NCBI GenBank assembly: GCA_013180625.2
Contig: SNVD02008776.1
Span: 186,001 to 250,000 of the forward strand
DNA: 64,000 nt
Direction: 5' to 3'
DNA from: Boswellia sacra
Lineage: Eukaryota; Streptophyta; Magnoliopsida; Sapindales; Burseraceae
The notes below the pieces were generated by a model. That model searched no databases, had not been told where the DNA came from, and saw only the letters and a list, made by a program, of their open reading frames with translations. Shown here one piece after another: positions 1 through 11,410 of this stretch. A program made the translations under genes and the position numbers. Position 1 is the stretch's first letter. Every line of letters begins with the position of its first letter.

Positions 1-856
1 TTCCCGGTTGAACTTCTTTAAATCATTTGTATTTTTCTCCACTTTTTGACTTTTGAACTGATTCTTCTTTTTGGAATTCTTATTGAGAAATTTCTTAAAG
101 TTTCTTACCATTAAAGCAACTTCTTGGTCATCTAAGGTTTTTGTCTTTTCATAATTCTCTTTTGTTTTTTATGATGAGGCTGTTAATGCAATGGACTTGT
201 TCTTCTTGATTTGTGGCATGAATGTTATTTCATACGACTGAAGTGATCCTAGCAACTCATCCATTTTCAGCTCATAAGATTCTGAGTATCAATAACTGTA
301 GTAGCTTTGGCCTCATGTTTTTCAATAGTGATCTGAGAATCTTTAAAATAACATCTAATTCATTATATGTTTTTTCCAACAAGGTTGTAGCATTTGTTAT
401 CTCACAAAGTCTTGCATAAAAGTTTGAAGTTATTTCATCCTCTTGCATTTTGATTTTGTCGAATTGAGAGGCAAACATCAAAATTTTTGTTCTCTCAACT
501 GATGTAATCCCTTCCAACTTGTTTTGGAGTCTCTCCTATGCATTTTTGGATGACGTGCAGGAAGAGATAACACTAAATGCTTTTGAATTGATAGCATTGA
601 AAAAAGAATGAATTACTTCAGAATTCGATTAAACTGCATCATAGTCTTGTTGATTCCAAGTTGATTCTTCTTTCATAACTTTAACACCTTCTTGATTAAC
701 TTGAGTAAGTGGACTCCAATCATAAACAATAGTTTTCGATACCTTCTCATCTATAGTCTTAAGAAAGAACATTATCTTGACCTTCCAATATCCATAATTT
801 CCTTCCTCGGGAAGTGGTGGATGATTAATTGAACCTCTGTGCTTGTGAAAGTCCAT
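1..856 (-). pseudogene. Ty1/copia gag fragment (DUF4219/UBN2 type), broken
   Basis: N-terminal gag of a Ty1/copia retrotransposon, read right to left from an ATG at 856. The first block (856-629) has the typical copia-gag opening, with NYGYWKVKIMFFLK and then a Trp-rich stretch. After stop codons the second block (517-272) has the UBN2-like core FASQFDKIKMQEDEITSNFY followed by ITNATTLLEKTYNELDVILK and LRSL. Several in-frame stops separate the blocks, so it is not translatable as one protein. Translation past 270 continues in a degraded frame towards a Lys/Ser-rich region that normally precedes the gag zinc knuckle; the rest lies beyond the left edge. The primer-binding site at 902-912 confirms the orientation. 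Family assignment is by recognition of conserved words; confidence is good for copia gag, low for lineage. Confidence 0.82.
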
Positions 857-901
857 GGCTTACGAATAATGACAAATCTACAACACTATGTTAGTGTTCT
901 A

Positions 902-912
902 CTCTGATACCA
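902..912 (-). other. Primer-binding site of copia element (tRNA-Met type)
   Basis: Reverse complement reads TGGTATCAGAG, the initiator tRNA-Met primer-binding site used by plant copia elements. It sits about 45 bases upstream of the gag ATG and 2 bases inside the LTR boundary at 915 (TG on the plus strand, so CA at the end of the LTR in element sense). Confidence 0.85.
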
Positions 913-914
913 AT

Positions 915-1850
915 TGTAAGTTCTGATGCCACAAACTCAATTACGTAAAACAAAACTACAATAGTTATAAAATATGTAACAGACATAAATAAAAATTGCA
1001 TAAAGAAGTTTTATGTGGTTTAGCTTAAACAAGTCTACATCCACGGGCAGCCAAGCTGCAATTCACTATGATGTTCATGTTTACAAGGACTGGGACTTTA
1101 TAGTTGATGAACTTCACTTCACTCACACTCACTTATCCTATATAAACTATGCTCTAATCCCCAAGAACTTCATTCATAGCAAACCAACTTCCTGAAGCTT
1201 TGCTGCACGTACACTTCCCACAATTAGAGTCCCTCTCAAATTATATTACAATTATCCAAAGCGATAATAACCTTCTCCAGACAAACAAATCATGATAAGC
1301 ATAAAGTCTTATCACTACTCAAGGTAACTCACACAACTTGCACACAAAACGTTTACTAGATATAGACTAAACTATTTTAGTTAAGTACTCATCCAATAAA
1401 CTTTCCTTATTGAACAAGGATTTTTCAAGATCTTCACAAATCATTCATTACCTTGTAAATCTTAAAGATATAAGAAAGCTAAATCACGTTAGGATATCCA
1501 ATAAATAATCAAATATGTATGTTTTCCTAAAGTGAGATAAAATAAAAACTTCCTTAATTCAAATCCAAATTCTAGAGATATTATCCAATTAAGTGTTACT
1601 TAACTGTATCAGTTTAAAACAGGAAGGTAATACGGTAAAAATATCACAAGTTTATTTTCTTTCAAAATGCCAACACATAAATATCACATAGATTGACTAG
1701 AACACATAGTAATCCACGTGATGCTGTCCAACAAGCATTTTTGTGAGGCCTTGAATTGAACTAATATCTTTTAGGTTTCAGCTTGACTTCTTCATTTGTG
1801 TTATTGGTGCTTTTTGTTAAATCAAAATCATATTATATGGTTCCTGGGGA
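915..1850 (-). mobile_element. 5' LTR of minus-strand copia element (outer end uncertain)
   Basis: The inner boundary (915) is fixed by the primer-binding site next to it. A TATA-like GTTTATATAGG on the minus strand near 1138-1148 could be the LTR promoter. The outer end is not visible: no second LTR or target-site duplication is in the window, so 1850 is only a guess. The stretch also holds a minus-strand motif around 1010-1045 resembling the ATGTGGTTT...CTACATCCACGGG block found in several plant repeats (a similar block lies in the solo LTR near 22718-22755). No gene is seen from 1850 to 2348; that stretch is AT-rich. Confidence 0.5.
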
Positions 1851-2352
1851 TAAATAGTTCAAGATTAGAGAAAGTTTGGTTCGTATTGTGAGCTTTGGGT
1901 TCGTATTGTAGAGAATAAATGTGGTGGTGAGATGCAGATAAAGACCACTAAAGTCCTTTGATTATTTTTTAATTTTTGATCTTGTATAATTTAAAATAAA
2001 TTTAATATTTAACAATTTGATAAGTAGTTTTATAAAGCTATGTCCTTGATTCTATTAAATTTAACGTCAAGGACCATTTTGTTGTTAAAGTTGTGGCCGC
2101 AATTCTAATTGAGTGGCAATTTGCAATATTTGAAATGATCGGTATAATCATTTTCTTAATCAATACTTTAGGGAGAGATTTTAATTAACCATAAATTATT
2201 TCCTTAAATATCTATAATTAATTCTATTAGAAATTAAATGTAATTAAATAATATCATTTTATTTTTAAATTTATATAAAATTTATTTTCAAATTTCAAAA
2301 AGATATCAAGATTTGGATATGAATTATTAAAAAGATAAAACATTGATATATA

Positions 2353-2725
2353 TGTTATAGCCATAACATAATTGGGTCTCAATTAAATCTAAGCCCACTA
2401 TTAGAGCCCATTATTTGGCCTATTATCTGGGTCCCACAATGACTCCTCCTAATTTCTATATAAACCCCCTGGATTTTTGCTCAAGGTATGCACACTTTTC
2501 TGAACGCATTCTCTCTCTAAATTTCCTTTGCTTTTGAGAGCTTCTCTCTCTAGGAAATTCTCCTATAAAATTTCGGTGTGCCGGAAACTGACTTGGGCGT
2601 CGAAGGGTTTTCGCCGGCACCACCGCCGGCACCCCTGACTATTTTTCTTTGTTCTCAAGATTAGACCCGACGTGTAATTCAAACTCCGACCCGCTTTCCG
2701 GTCGTCTGGAAATCGTGCATCAACA
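2353..2725 (+). repeat. 5' LTR of Tat element 1
   Basis: 373 bp, TG...CA ends. Contains a TATA-like CTATATAAACCCC near 2457-2469, CT-rich repeats (TTCTCTCTCT) downstream, and an imperfect inverted GC-rich block CGCCGGCACC/ACCGCCGGCAC near 2612-2632. Its partner is at 8172-8544. Confidence 0.93.
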
Positions 2726-2726
2726 G

Positions 2727-2744
2727 TTGGCGCAGTCTGTGGGA
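2727..2744 (+). other. Primer-binding site of Tat element 1 (altered)
   Basis: TTGGCGCAGTCTGTGGGA follows the LTR by one base. Plant Tat elements usually have TGGCGCCGTCTGTGG (tRNA-Arg type, established knowledge); here one C is A. Confidence 0.75.
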
Positions 2745-2800
2745 ATGACAATCTAAGTCTCTTTAGTTGTTACTCCCATCCGAACATAATCAAATACATC

Positions 2801-4660
2801 ATGAGTCATGCATCCCAACACTCAACCTCCCAAGAGGTTGACGAAGAAATCGAAGTAGAAGCCCCTCCCCGACGTCGAAGGGTAGTTGATACTGGGAGAG
2901 CTTTAGTAATATCCTCTGGGATGGCCCTTAATCCCAAGCAACCCCGACTTCTACCTAGGAGACCAAAGAAAGGCAAGACGAGTCGATTGACTACTATGGA
3001 GCATACCATGCGAAATTTTGGTGAGCAAATGAACCACATGGTGACCATGTTCAATCAAGCTTTTGGACAGAGTACTCAACAGGCTGGAAATGCTACTGGA
3101 AACACCCCAATGAATGCTATGATGGTAGCTAATGTCCCAACTGATGTCGGTGGATATACTGACCTGGTCGCCCAGACCACTGGATTACCTCTCCAGCAGG
3201 TTATTCAACCAAATCTTTCCCATCCTATTGTTCAGGGAGGAGATGGTCACCCAAAGATCCCTCTTCCTCCACTCATCATATCTGAACAACGATTGGAAGT
3301 AGTATACCTTCGTCACTCTTTAAATAAAAAGCGTCATACAAGTGTCGAGCAAGGACCAAAAGGAAGTAATGTTGATCAGCCAGCCTATTCTTATCATGGT
3401 CCTTACGCTCCAAGGGGCAACTTCCAATCAAAAAGAATTCGCCCCAACTCACCATCTAGAAGTAAGGATCATCGCCCAAATGTTATTCCAATGGATGTCT
3501 CAGAAGAGGAAACATCAAATAATCATTATGCGGAATTCAAGCGAGAAATGGATGAGAAAATTCATAAACTGGAGAAGTTGATTAAGCGTTCAGGAGGAGA
3601 AGAGGATGGTCGTCCACAATGGGAATCACCCTTTGCTGAAGATATTCTAAGGGAAAGATACCCATACGGATTTCGGATGCCACAACTTGAGCTTTACCAA
3701 GGGACAACTGACCCCCGAGAGCATTTAGACTCTTTTGTTTCTCATATGGAGATACAAGGGGTCTCAGGAGGAATAATGTGTAGAACTTTTTCTCTTACCC
3801 TGGGAGGATCAGCTAAGCAATTGTATAGGAGGTTACCAGCCTCATCCATCTCCAGCTTTGATGAGCTTGCTCGTAGTTTTCTCACGCACTTTAGCAATAT
3901 GAAAACAAGAAGTCGACCAGCACAGAGCCTTCTTTCAATCAAGCAGGGTCGTAATGAATCCCTCCGTGCATTTGTGGATAGGTACCAGCAGGAGGTTGTT
4001 CGAGTGGATCAATTTAATGATGGTTATGCTATGCAAGGTTTGGTCCAAGGAATCAAAGGGGAGCTCCCTCTAGCATAGAAATTTTCTGTTAACCTCCCAC
4101 GCACGTACCAAGAAGCATTGGCAAGGATCTCTAGCCATGCCGATGCAGAGGAAATTTATCAAGCAAATTATCCTGGGCAGACTCCGGTGATGCCTAATTC
4201 CTCGCGTACAGATGGACGACCGTATGGCAATCACAGGAGAGAGCATCATGATAGAAATCAGAGATCAACCTCAGACCGATGCTCCGTGTGAGATACATTT
4301 AGAAATGATCGTCTCTTGTTGCAAGGGTCATCCACCCAATCCCGCCAAGAGCATAATGATCGACCCCAAGAGGAGCACCGTACTTTCACATTACTTAACA
4401 TGCCACAGCATGATATCTTGAAAGAAATCAAAGATAAGGGACTACTGAAAGAACCTGCCCCTTTACGGTCGGATCCAAGAGCAAGAGATAAGAGAAAGTT
4501 TTGCCATTTCCACCGGGCTCATGGTCATAACACTGCAGATTGCTTTGAATTGAGGAAACAAATTGAGGGTCTTATCAAGGATGGCCAGCTACAAGAATAC
4601 ATTTATCGCCCCCCGAACCATCTAGCAAGAATGACAAAGGGAAAGAACCATTAGAAGAAG
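2801..4660 (+). pseudogene. Tat element 1 gag (broken)
   Basis: Retrotransposon structural protein. The ATG at 2801 opens a 425-codon frame. Residues 1-60 are acidic then basic (APPRRRRVV). The core near 3650-4070 has ILRERYPYGFRMPQLELY and YQGTTDPREHLDSFVSHM, the retrotrans_gag signature, then LARSFLTHFSNMKTR. It ends early at 4076 in TAG where the second copy (Tat 2) has TGG (Trp). The frame continues to a further stop at 4289. The C-terminal part in the next block (4316-4654) has the CHFHRAHGHNTADC zinc-knuckle-like motif typical of Tat gag. With at least two stops, this copy cannot make a full gag. Confidence 0.88.
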
Positions 4661-4683
4661 TAGCCACGATTTTTGGGGGAGTA

Positions 4684-5331
4684 GTGGCTGGTCCAAGTGC
4701 CCAAGCCCGAAGGCACCTAGCTAGGCAAGCAAGATATGACCTCCCTCGTTATGAAGTCAACTTGACGGCTTCTTCTACCAATGCTAGGGATCATGACGTT
4801 ATCTCTTTTTCATCTCAAGATGCTCATGGTATCCATCATCCTCATTGTGATGCCTTGGTCCTCACCGTAATTGTGGCCAATAAAAGGTTAAAAAGAGTAT
4901 TGATTGACAACGGGAGCTCAGCTGACATAATGTCATTGGATGCATTTGATCGATTGGGTCTTAACCGTAGAGATATGAGAGGCATCCAAACTTCTCTGGT
5001 GGGATTCGCTGGAGGAAAGGTTATTCCTGAAGGAGCAATTTCGTTACCTGTGACCTTGGGAGAAGGCTCCCTACAGACAACCAAGATGGTGAATTTTCTC
5101 GTGGTAGATCATCCGGGTGTTTATAACGCCATTCTTGGACGACCATCACTTTATGACTTCAAAGCAGTAATGGGTGTCTATCATCATATCTTGAAGTTTC
5201 CAACACCTTCGGGGATAGGAGAAGTTAGAGGTGAACAGCGAGCCTCTCGAGAATGCTACAACATGGCTTTCAAAGAGAAGGCACATAAGCTATTGATGAT
5301 TCGAGGAGAACTTTCCGTGGGCATAAGCTAA
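4684..5331 (+). pseudogene. Tat element 1 aspartic protease region
   Basis: 215 codons, continuing the gag-pol reading region. Carries the retropepsin active-site word VLIDNGSSADIMSLDAFDRL and downstream VYNAILGRPSLYDFKAV, the ILGRP flap/dimer motif of plant gypsy proteases. It is closely similar to 52903-53600 on the minus strand of Tat 2. The frame ends just after LLMIRGELS, where a deletion joins it to the end of pol. Confidence 0.85.
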
Positions 5332-5498
5332 GTGGGCAAGTACTACAAAGTACTCGAGATCCCACTGATGGAGCATTGGGGCCTAACTGGGAGGGCCTTT
5401 ATCGAGTCAAAGCAGTCATCCGACCAGGCACCTACAGACTGGTCACCATGGATGGGAGGTTGCTTCGTCATCCATGAAATGTTGAGCACTTAAAATAA
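5332..5498 (+). pseudogene. Tat element 1 remnant of integrase C-terminus
   Basis: After the protease the sequence jumps to material equal to the last ~55 codons of pol in Tat 2 (minus strand 49607-49777): the words NWEG, VIRPGTYRL and NVEHLK are recognisable with frame changes. RT, RNase H and the integrase core (about 3 kb in Tat 2) have been removed. A near-terminal Trp codon has become TGA (Tat 2 has TGG), another G-to-A change. Confidence 0.75.
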
Positions 5499-5653
5499 AT
5501 ATATTATCCATGATCTCTTTATATATGTAATAACTCCTTCTAAGGACTTATGCATGTATGACAACTCCCATAGGGAGACCTATAAAGAGATTACCAATTA
5601 AGTATTCGATTTACCACATTACAATTCGTTCATCTTTAAAGACTCATTTATGA

Positions 5654-5998
5654 TCAAGTTGCAAGAAGCTCACTTAGACTTATATATGAAGATGATGAGT
5701 TAGAATCTCCTTGCTTGACTTCCCACCAGTGTTCAACTTCAGGATCACTATCTGAGGTAGAAGAGGACGACCGGTCACTCTCCCCCTCAGCATCTACCAC
5801 ATTGTGATTAACAAAATTACGTCCTAACTCACGATCTTGATCGAAAAAGTTCTGATAAAACTCATTAACCTCTCCACGGTTAGTCGCAAGATCCTTGTTC
5901 CTTGTCGACTGGGTTTGATGACTTGGTTCCCCCCGTAGCACTGTCACAGTTTTAATTCTAGCCATCTGCACAGTTAAAGAGGAGTTGTTAGTCATCAA
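5654..5998 (-). pseudogene. Deleted antisense extra ORF of Tat element 1
   Basis: A 114-codon frame opposite to gag-pol. Its first part (MARIKTVTVLRGEPSHQTQ ... DPEVEHWWE) matches the start of the antisense ORF in Tat 2 (plus strand 46750-47000). It then switches at once to VKQGDSNSSSS, matching the very end of the Tat 2 ORF (AKQGDSTSSS at about 49155-49190). About 2.2 kb coding for the conserved domain and the coiled coil are gone. TGGGA-type microhomology lies at the join. Confidence 0.8.
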
Positions 5999-6189
5999 AC
6001 CAAGTCTACTAAGGAAGGGAAGAAATGAGAGAAAAGAAATGCTAAGGGACTATATTGAAAACTTTTTAAATAGCCCTTGAAAAATATTTTTTACCCTTGA
6101 AAAGAAAAATGTCAAGTTGGTTCTTGACCAAAAATATATAGTTGGTCTTTTAAAAAAAAAAATCGAAAATTTTTGGGGAGATGGCAAGT

Positions 6190-6640
6190 TTTAGGATTTT
6201 GCAGAATGCCCCCTATTCATAGTTTTCAAAACTAGCAGAATGACCCATGTTCATAGTTCTCAAAACTTGCGGAATGGCCCCTATTCATAGTTTTCAAAAT
6301 TTGCAAAAAACCCCTATTCATAGTTTTCCAAAGTGGCAGAAAGACCCCTGCAAATGAAGTTTTTAAAAATGGCAGCAAGACCCCTGCAACTAAAAATGAA
6401 ATTTTCAAAACTTGCAAAATGCCCCCTGTGCATAGTTTTCAAAACTTGCAAAATGACCCCTGCAACTAAAAATGAAGTTTTCAAAACTTGTAGAAACACC
6501 CCTGCAACTAAAAATGAAGTTTTTGAAACTAGCAGAAACACCCCTGCAACTAAAAATGAAGTTTTCAAAACTGGCAGAAAGACCCCTGCAACTGAACTGA
6601 AGTTTGCAAAATTGCAGCAAGGCCCCTGCAACTGGAAATT
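6190..6640 (+). repeat. Tandem repeats in the 3' region of Tat 1 (34- and 42-bp units)
   Basis: About a dozen imperfect units around the core TTTTCAAAACTTGCAGAA followed by YRCCCCTG. Early units (6210-6330) are about 34 bp; later ones (6455-6600) are 42 bp and add GCAACTAAAAATGAAG. The reverse complement of the same unit appears in Tat 2 at 46262-46510. Apparent ORFs on both strands (6314-7052) are by-products of the repeats. Confidence 0.88.
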
Positions 6641-6669
6641 ACGTAGAAACAAAATCACGACTTCTCAAC

Positions 6670-6990
6670 CATGCAGTTCGGCCTTCGCGTGCACCTCACC
6701 CCTCGCGAGCTCGGTCTTCGCATGCAGCTCGCCCTCACGAGCTCGGCCTCCGCATAGAGCTCAGCCTCCGCATACAGCTCGCCCATCGCGAGCTCGCCTT
6801 TCACTTCCCTGCATGCTTGCCTTCATTCCTTACGTGCTTGCCATTCGGTCTTCGCATGTTTGCTACTTCCTCTTAGGACATAACCTCTCGCACCTCGCCC
6901 TTGGAAACTCACTCCTCCCCCTTGCAAGCTCGGCCCTCGCCTCTGGGAGCTCGCCCCTCGCCCCTAGCGAGCTCGCCCCTCATCACTCGC
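6670..6990 (+). repeat. GC-rich GAGCTCG-type repeats in Tat 1
   Basis: Imperfect short repeats built from GAGCTCG, CCTCGCGAGCTCGG and TTCGCATGCAGCTCGCC. GC content is far above the surrounding AT-rich DNA. The homologous block in Tat 2 (46085-46230) is a clean 33-bp tandem repeat. From 7090 to 8150 I see no gene; a short AAT run (7809-7824) and a ~25-bp imperfect repeat (7855-7935) are present. Confidence 0.8.
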
Positions 6991-8151
6991 CCAGTAGCTT
7001 GTCTTCTCACCTCCCTCACGAAGCACTCACTCCTTCACACTCACCTAGTTGAAAAGACACGTTCTAGGAGCCTTCTCACTCATTGATCACTCATCCACCC
7101 TTTATCACGTTCCCAAGTATGCTTAAGCACAACTATAATCACGTTTAGTTTCACAAATCTGTTGAACCATAGCAACTCACTTTGGTTCTTGAGTTTCATG
7201 CATCTAAATCCCTTATATTTTACATAGACCTACATATTTCATGGTGTTGTCTCCAGCCTAGTTGGTGTGTTCATTATATTTCACATTGTTTAACAGCTTC
7301 GAATTGGGTTGTCAAAGTATAACCATGACCAAGGTTTCGGTAAGTGTTTATTTTGGTTAATATTTTCAGCCTTTATTCATGGAGTCATGACACGCCTACT
7401 TATATAGTCAGCATGAAGTAACGAGTTTCCATTCGTTTAATGGAATCTTGCATGCTCACTATGCTTATAATCCGTCATAATCCGTCACATCCTAGCATTC
7501 ATATCCCATATTGTATCATGCAAACCTATACTTCATGGAATATTAACTATTACATGCTACATGCCATCATGCATGCTTGAGTGCTTCACGAAAGTCCTTA
7601 CCAGCCCACTTTTGCATATATTTTATAATATAAAGCATGCTAATTAATTTTAACCATGCAAAACTAATAGTAACAGCCCTAATATTTCAAGTCTACTCCA
7701 TGCATTCTAAGCTTCTGCGTGTTTCTACTACATAGGCATTTGTTCATGTTTAAATCTTCCAAAAAAAAAAACATAAAGTCAATGCAATGTAAAGTACAAA
7801 CAGAAAAAATAATAATAATAATAAAGAAGTGCATATAAAGTATTAGTGGCGGCTGGAAAACTTTACTTGCTTTGGAAAAATTTGCTTTGACTGGAAAGCT
7901 TTATTTGCTTGGACTGGAGAATTTTACTTGCTTGGATCGCCTGCGCCGCTTGCCTCCAAGGTGCTTCCTCCTATTTTTGAGCAAGCCCTACTCTCCAACA
8001 CTCGTTATCCTATATATGGCGCCTATTTAGGGTTTAAGCCACACAAAGCATACATATATGATAAATTACATCTTCAGGCCTGCCTCCTAATACATTTAAA
8101 TTACGCTCCCTGGATAACTCAATCGTCCCTATATGTCGACCCGTTAGTCGA

Positions 8152-8171
8152 CTTGGGCCTGGGGGGACTAC
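8152..8171 (+). other. Polypurine tract of Tat element 1
   Basis: GGGCCTGGGGGGACTAC lies directly before the 3' LTR. The same tract lies on the minus strand next to the left LTR of Tat 2 (44608-44627). Confidence 0.8.
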
Positions 8172-8544
8172 TGTTATAGCCATAACATAATTGGGTCTCA
8201 ATTAAATCTAAGCCCACTATTAGAGCCCATTATTTGGCCTATTATCTGGGTCTCACAATGACTCCTTCTAATGTCTATATAAACCCCCTGGATTTTTGCT
8301 CAAGGTATGCACACTTTTCTGAACTCATTCTCTCTCTAAATTTCCTTTGCTTTTGAGAGCTTCTCTCTCTAGGAAATTCTCCTATAAAATTCCGGTGTGC
8401 CGGAAACTGACTTAGGCGTCGGAGGGTTTTCGCCGGCACCACCGCCGGCACCCCTGACTATTTTTCTTTGTTCTTAGGATTGGACCCGACGTGTAATTCA
8501 AGCTCCGACCCGCTTTCCGACCGTCTGGAAATCGTGCATCAACA
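8172..8544 (+). repeat. 3' LTR of Tat element 1
   Basis: 373 bp, same length and ends as the 5' LTR; about 13 substitutions by eye and no length difference. Followed by the target-site copy ATATA. Confidence 0.93.
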
Positions 8545-8549
8545 ATATA

Positions 8550-10395
8550 AATTAAGGATCTTAACTTTATATGAATTTTTTTAATTTTATTTATAAACTT
8601 ATTTTTCTAACTCAATTACATATATCAAACTTTCTCAATCTGTCAAGATTGTTGATAAAAATAGTATATGATTATAATTTTATTTTTTATAACTATCTAC
8701 TTTATTAATTTTTTGTCAATATTAACTTTTATTTATTTACTTATGTTTTTGGCGAGTCTATTAGAAAATATGAATATAGATATGAAAAAAGTATGAAAAA
8801 ATTTAGAAAAATGATGGGGTTATTTGCACCCAAATTTTTGATAAATGCATCCACTTTTTTGTTGAAATTTTAATTACAAAATTATCCTTCTACAAATTAC
8901 AATTAATAAAACTTAATTAACTTAATTGTGTTTTTCTTTTTACACCCACCTCTACTTTAATCTCATTTATATATATAGACACATACACGCATGCACGCAC
9001 GATTAATTAAAAGAGTTCCTTAGAGCCCTATATTTCATATCATTTACACACAAAAAAAAAAGAAATGATCGTTTAAATTATTATTTAGCTGATGGGTGTG
9101 AAGATGATAAATTTATGGCTGGGGCTATTCGCACCCATATTATTACTCTAAACACCATCTTTTTTAAAACAAATTTTAGTACTATCATGTCCTTAATATA
9201 ATTTACTACTATGGATAATAAATTGCATCTAAAATTTTATGTTAAAAGAGCCCTTCTCTAAATAAAATTAATATTCTTTAGGGGAAATACCCCTTTCCCT
9301 AAATAAAAATTTTATATGACACATAACCTTAATGTTTTATATAATATTATTCATAAGCCCGCCGTTAACTAATTCAGTTAAACTTAATATCTAGAAGGTA
9401 AAAAAGTAACTTAAGTCATTTGTTTAAGTAGTAATGTATTTATTTTTTAAATAAAATAATCATATAAAACTTTGATGAAAAAAATTATAAACAATAAAAC
9501 GCATAAAATAAATGCATCAACCACCCACCAACTATGCCTTTTTAACATACTACATTTCGGCGACTTCAGTTGTTTGAACAAAATTAATTGGTATTTTAGA
9601 TTAATTTTAAAATAGTTTGTTTTAATATTATGGTCTTTTTTTCTTGTTATATTTTTATATTTATTTTAATTTAATTATAAGAAAATTTCTTTTAGGTTGC
9701 AATTTTATTTTAGTTAGTTTAATTAATTTTATTTAATTTTTAGTATCAAAACACTAGATTTTAATGAAATTATTTTATTTTAATTAGTTTAATTTATCAT
9801 CAGTTTTTATATAATTTATCTTCTTTATTTTAAATTTGACTTTTATTATGTATCTTTTCTAAAAGTTTTATAAGGGTATTGGTAAAAAAATTTATAACTC
9901 CTTGATTTAAATGTTAGGTCAACTAAAAATATTTAAATAATAGAAAATAGTAAGCTTGAAGGGTGTAATTGTCATTATATATGTTTTTAATGTGTTAAGA
10001 GACTAATTTAATAGAATTTGGTGTTAGCAAGGTTATGGATAATATTATATTAAATGTTAATATTATATATAATATTGAACCTTAGTTCAAGGTTATTTGT
10101 AATATTTTTCCTATTTTTTAATATTTGGCAAATTTGCAAATACAGATCTTAAATTAGTCTCTTAACAAATTACTCATGGGAAGAGAACCAGCAACTTGAT
10201 ATAGTAGGTCCACGGCTTCGTTTTTCTTCAGATTTCTTAAATAATTTTTGTTGGAATGATCAAATGATACAATTTCAAATGATATTTCATAGATGAAAAA
10301 CATGATAGGGTTTCATGGACGCACAGAGGAAAATAGGGAAAGAAATTAAAAATAAACAAAAAGGAAAAGATTTAATTGAGGATGTTTTTGATATG
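8550..10395. other. AT-rich intergenic DNA, possible terminal-inverted-repeat element
   Basis: No gene seen. GGGGTTATTTGCACCC at about 8817 and its inverted relative GGGTGCAAATAGCCCC at about 10669-10684 could be the ends of a ~1.87-kb DNA element; a third copy, GGGGCTATTCGCACCC, lies at about 9123. I found no convincing target-site duplication, so this is only suggestive. Confidence 0.35.
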
Positions 10396-10397
10396 GG

Positions 10398-10570
10398 TAA
10401 TGCTACATTTACAAAGTCTTTATATAAAATTAGCATACAAATTTGATGTGGCATCGCTTATTCAATGCCTCATGACTCAACAACATTTATATATTGACAA
10501 CTCATATTAATCTTTTCTATCCACTTGATGCCACTCAACGTTGTGTATAAACTTTGTAACTGTAGCATTA
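10398..10570. mobile_element. MITE-like element (TAATGCTACA termini)
   Basis: The left end TAATGCTACATTTACAAAGT is inverted at the right end as ACTTTGTAACTGTAGCATTA. About 170 bp, non-coding, AT-rich. It resembles the other TTACAAA-terminated elements at 10733, 20440 and 36065. Confidence 0.6.
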
Positions 10571-10732
10571 TTGCTTTGGTATTACATAGGGTGTAAAAGA
10601 AATTGATTAAACATTAAATTTTCTAATATAGGTGTAGTAAGTAAATGGGTATTCAGGGTAAAAAAAAAAGGGTGCAAATAGCCCCACCCTAAATATATTT
10701 AGGAAAACAATTAGTTTACTAATTTATTTTTA

Positions 10733-10933
10733 GAATAATACTATTCTTACAAACTATCAATACAAACTTACTCATACAAACTAACATATAATAATTTGAT
10801 TGGATGTGTAAATTTTAAATTTTAATTACCTTAATCGATGTGAATGATGTGATAATCATTCAGTAATACAACATAAGTTTGTATAAGTGAGTTTGTATGG
10901 ATAGTTTGTAAGGGTAGCACCACTCTTATTTTT
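10733..10933. mobile_element. MITE-like element (CTTACAAACTAT termini)
   Basis: The left part CTTACAAACTATCAATACAA and a following ACTCATACAAAC are mirrored by GTTTGTATGGATAGTTTGTA at the right. About 200 bp, terminal inverted repeats of about 45 bp, no coding potential. ORFs drawn across it are artefacts. Confidence 0.65.
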
Positions 10934-11410
10934 AATATGGTTGTAATTGGTATTAGGGTGGGTATGAAAGTAAAAAATAAAAAATTTAAATTTAAGGAGC
11001 GAGTTTATTAAGTGAGTGGGTGTGTTCATAAAAAATATAGGTACAAATACCTCCAACCTTGGAAAAACTAGTGAAACCCTAAAAACAAAGCTTCTTGATA
11101 AATATGTAAAGAAAATAATAAAAATATACCAAAGAAAATTGAATAATTTAATAAACAATATTAATAGAAATATGATGAAGTTTTTAAATAAAAAAGTTAT
11201 AACATAAAATTTAATTAATTTTTTATATTAAATATCAAAAAACTTATTCTATAATTTTCATCTTAGGCCCCAAAAATCCTTGAATCAACACTGGCCAAGA
11301 TTAGATCCAGGTCAAGGTCAAATATTTTTTTCTAGATGTCCAATTTATACCAAAATTGTGTTGCATGTATAGAAAATTTGAAGAAAGAGATTCTCCAACC
11401 AAAACCAAGA

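Larger units (their letters stand above)
2353..8544 (+). mobile_element. Tat-type Ty3/gypsy retrotransposon 1 (internally deleted)
   Basis: A 6.2-kb element bounded by two 373-bp LTRs, starting TGTTATAGCC and ending CATCAACA, with a 5-bp target-site duplication ATATA at 2348-2352 and 8545-8549. Internal order: primer-binding site, gag, protease, last part of pol, antisense extra ORF remnant, tandem repeats, polypurine tract. Reverse transcriptase, RNase H and almost all of integrase are missing, so it could move only with help in trans. The antisense ORF between pol and the 3' LTR and the tandem-repeat-rich 3' region are known traits of the Tat/Ogre lineage. LTRs differ at about 13 positions by eye (~3.5%). 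Confidence 0.93.

Noticed and set aside
6314..7052. Overlapping ORFs on both strands (up to 239 codons)
   Set aside because: They are translations of the 34/42-bp and GAGCTCG tandem repeats of Tat 1; the repeat periods keep frames open by chance.
8816..10690. Firm call of a 1.87-kb TIR transposon
   Set aside because: Inverted ends of only ~16 bp and no target-site duplication found; kept as a low-confidence note.
10856..11207. ORFs of 63-100 codons
   Set aside because: AT-rich low-complexity translation over a MITE; no family features.
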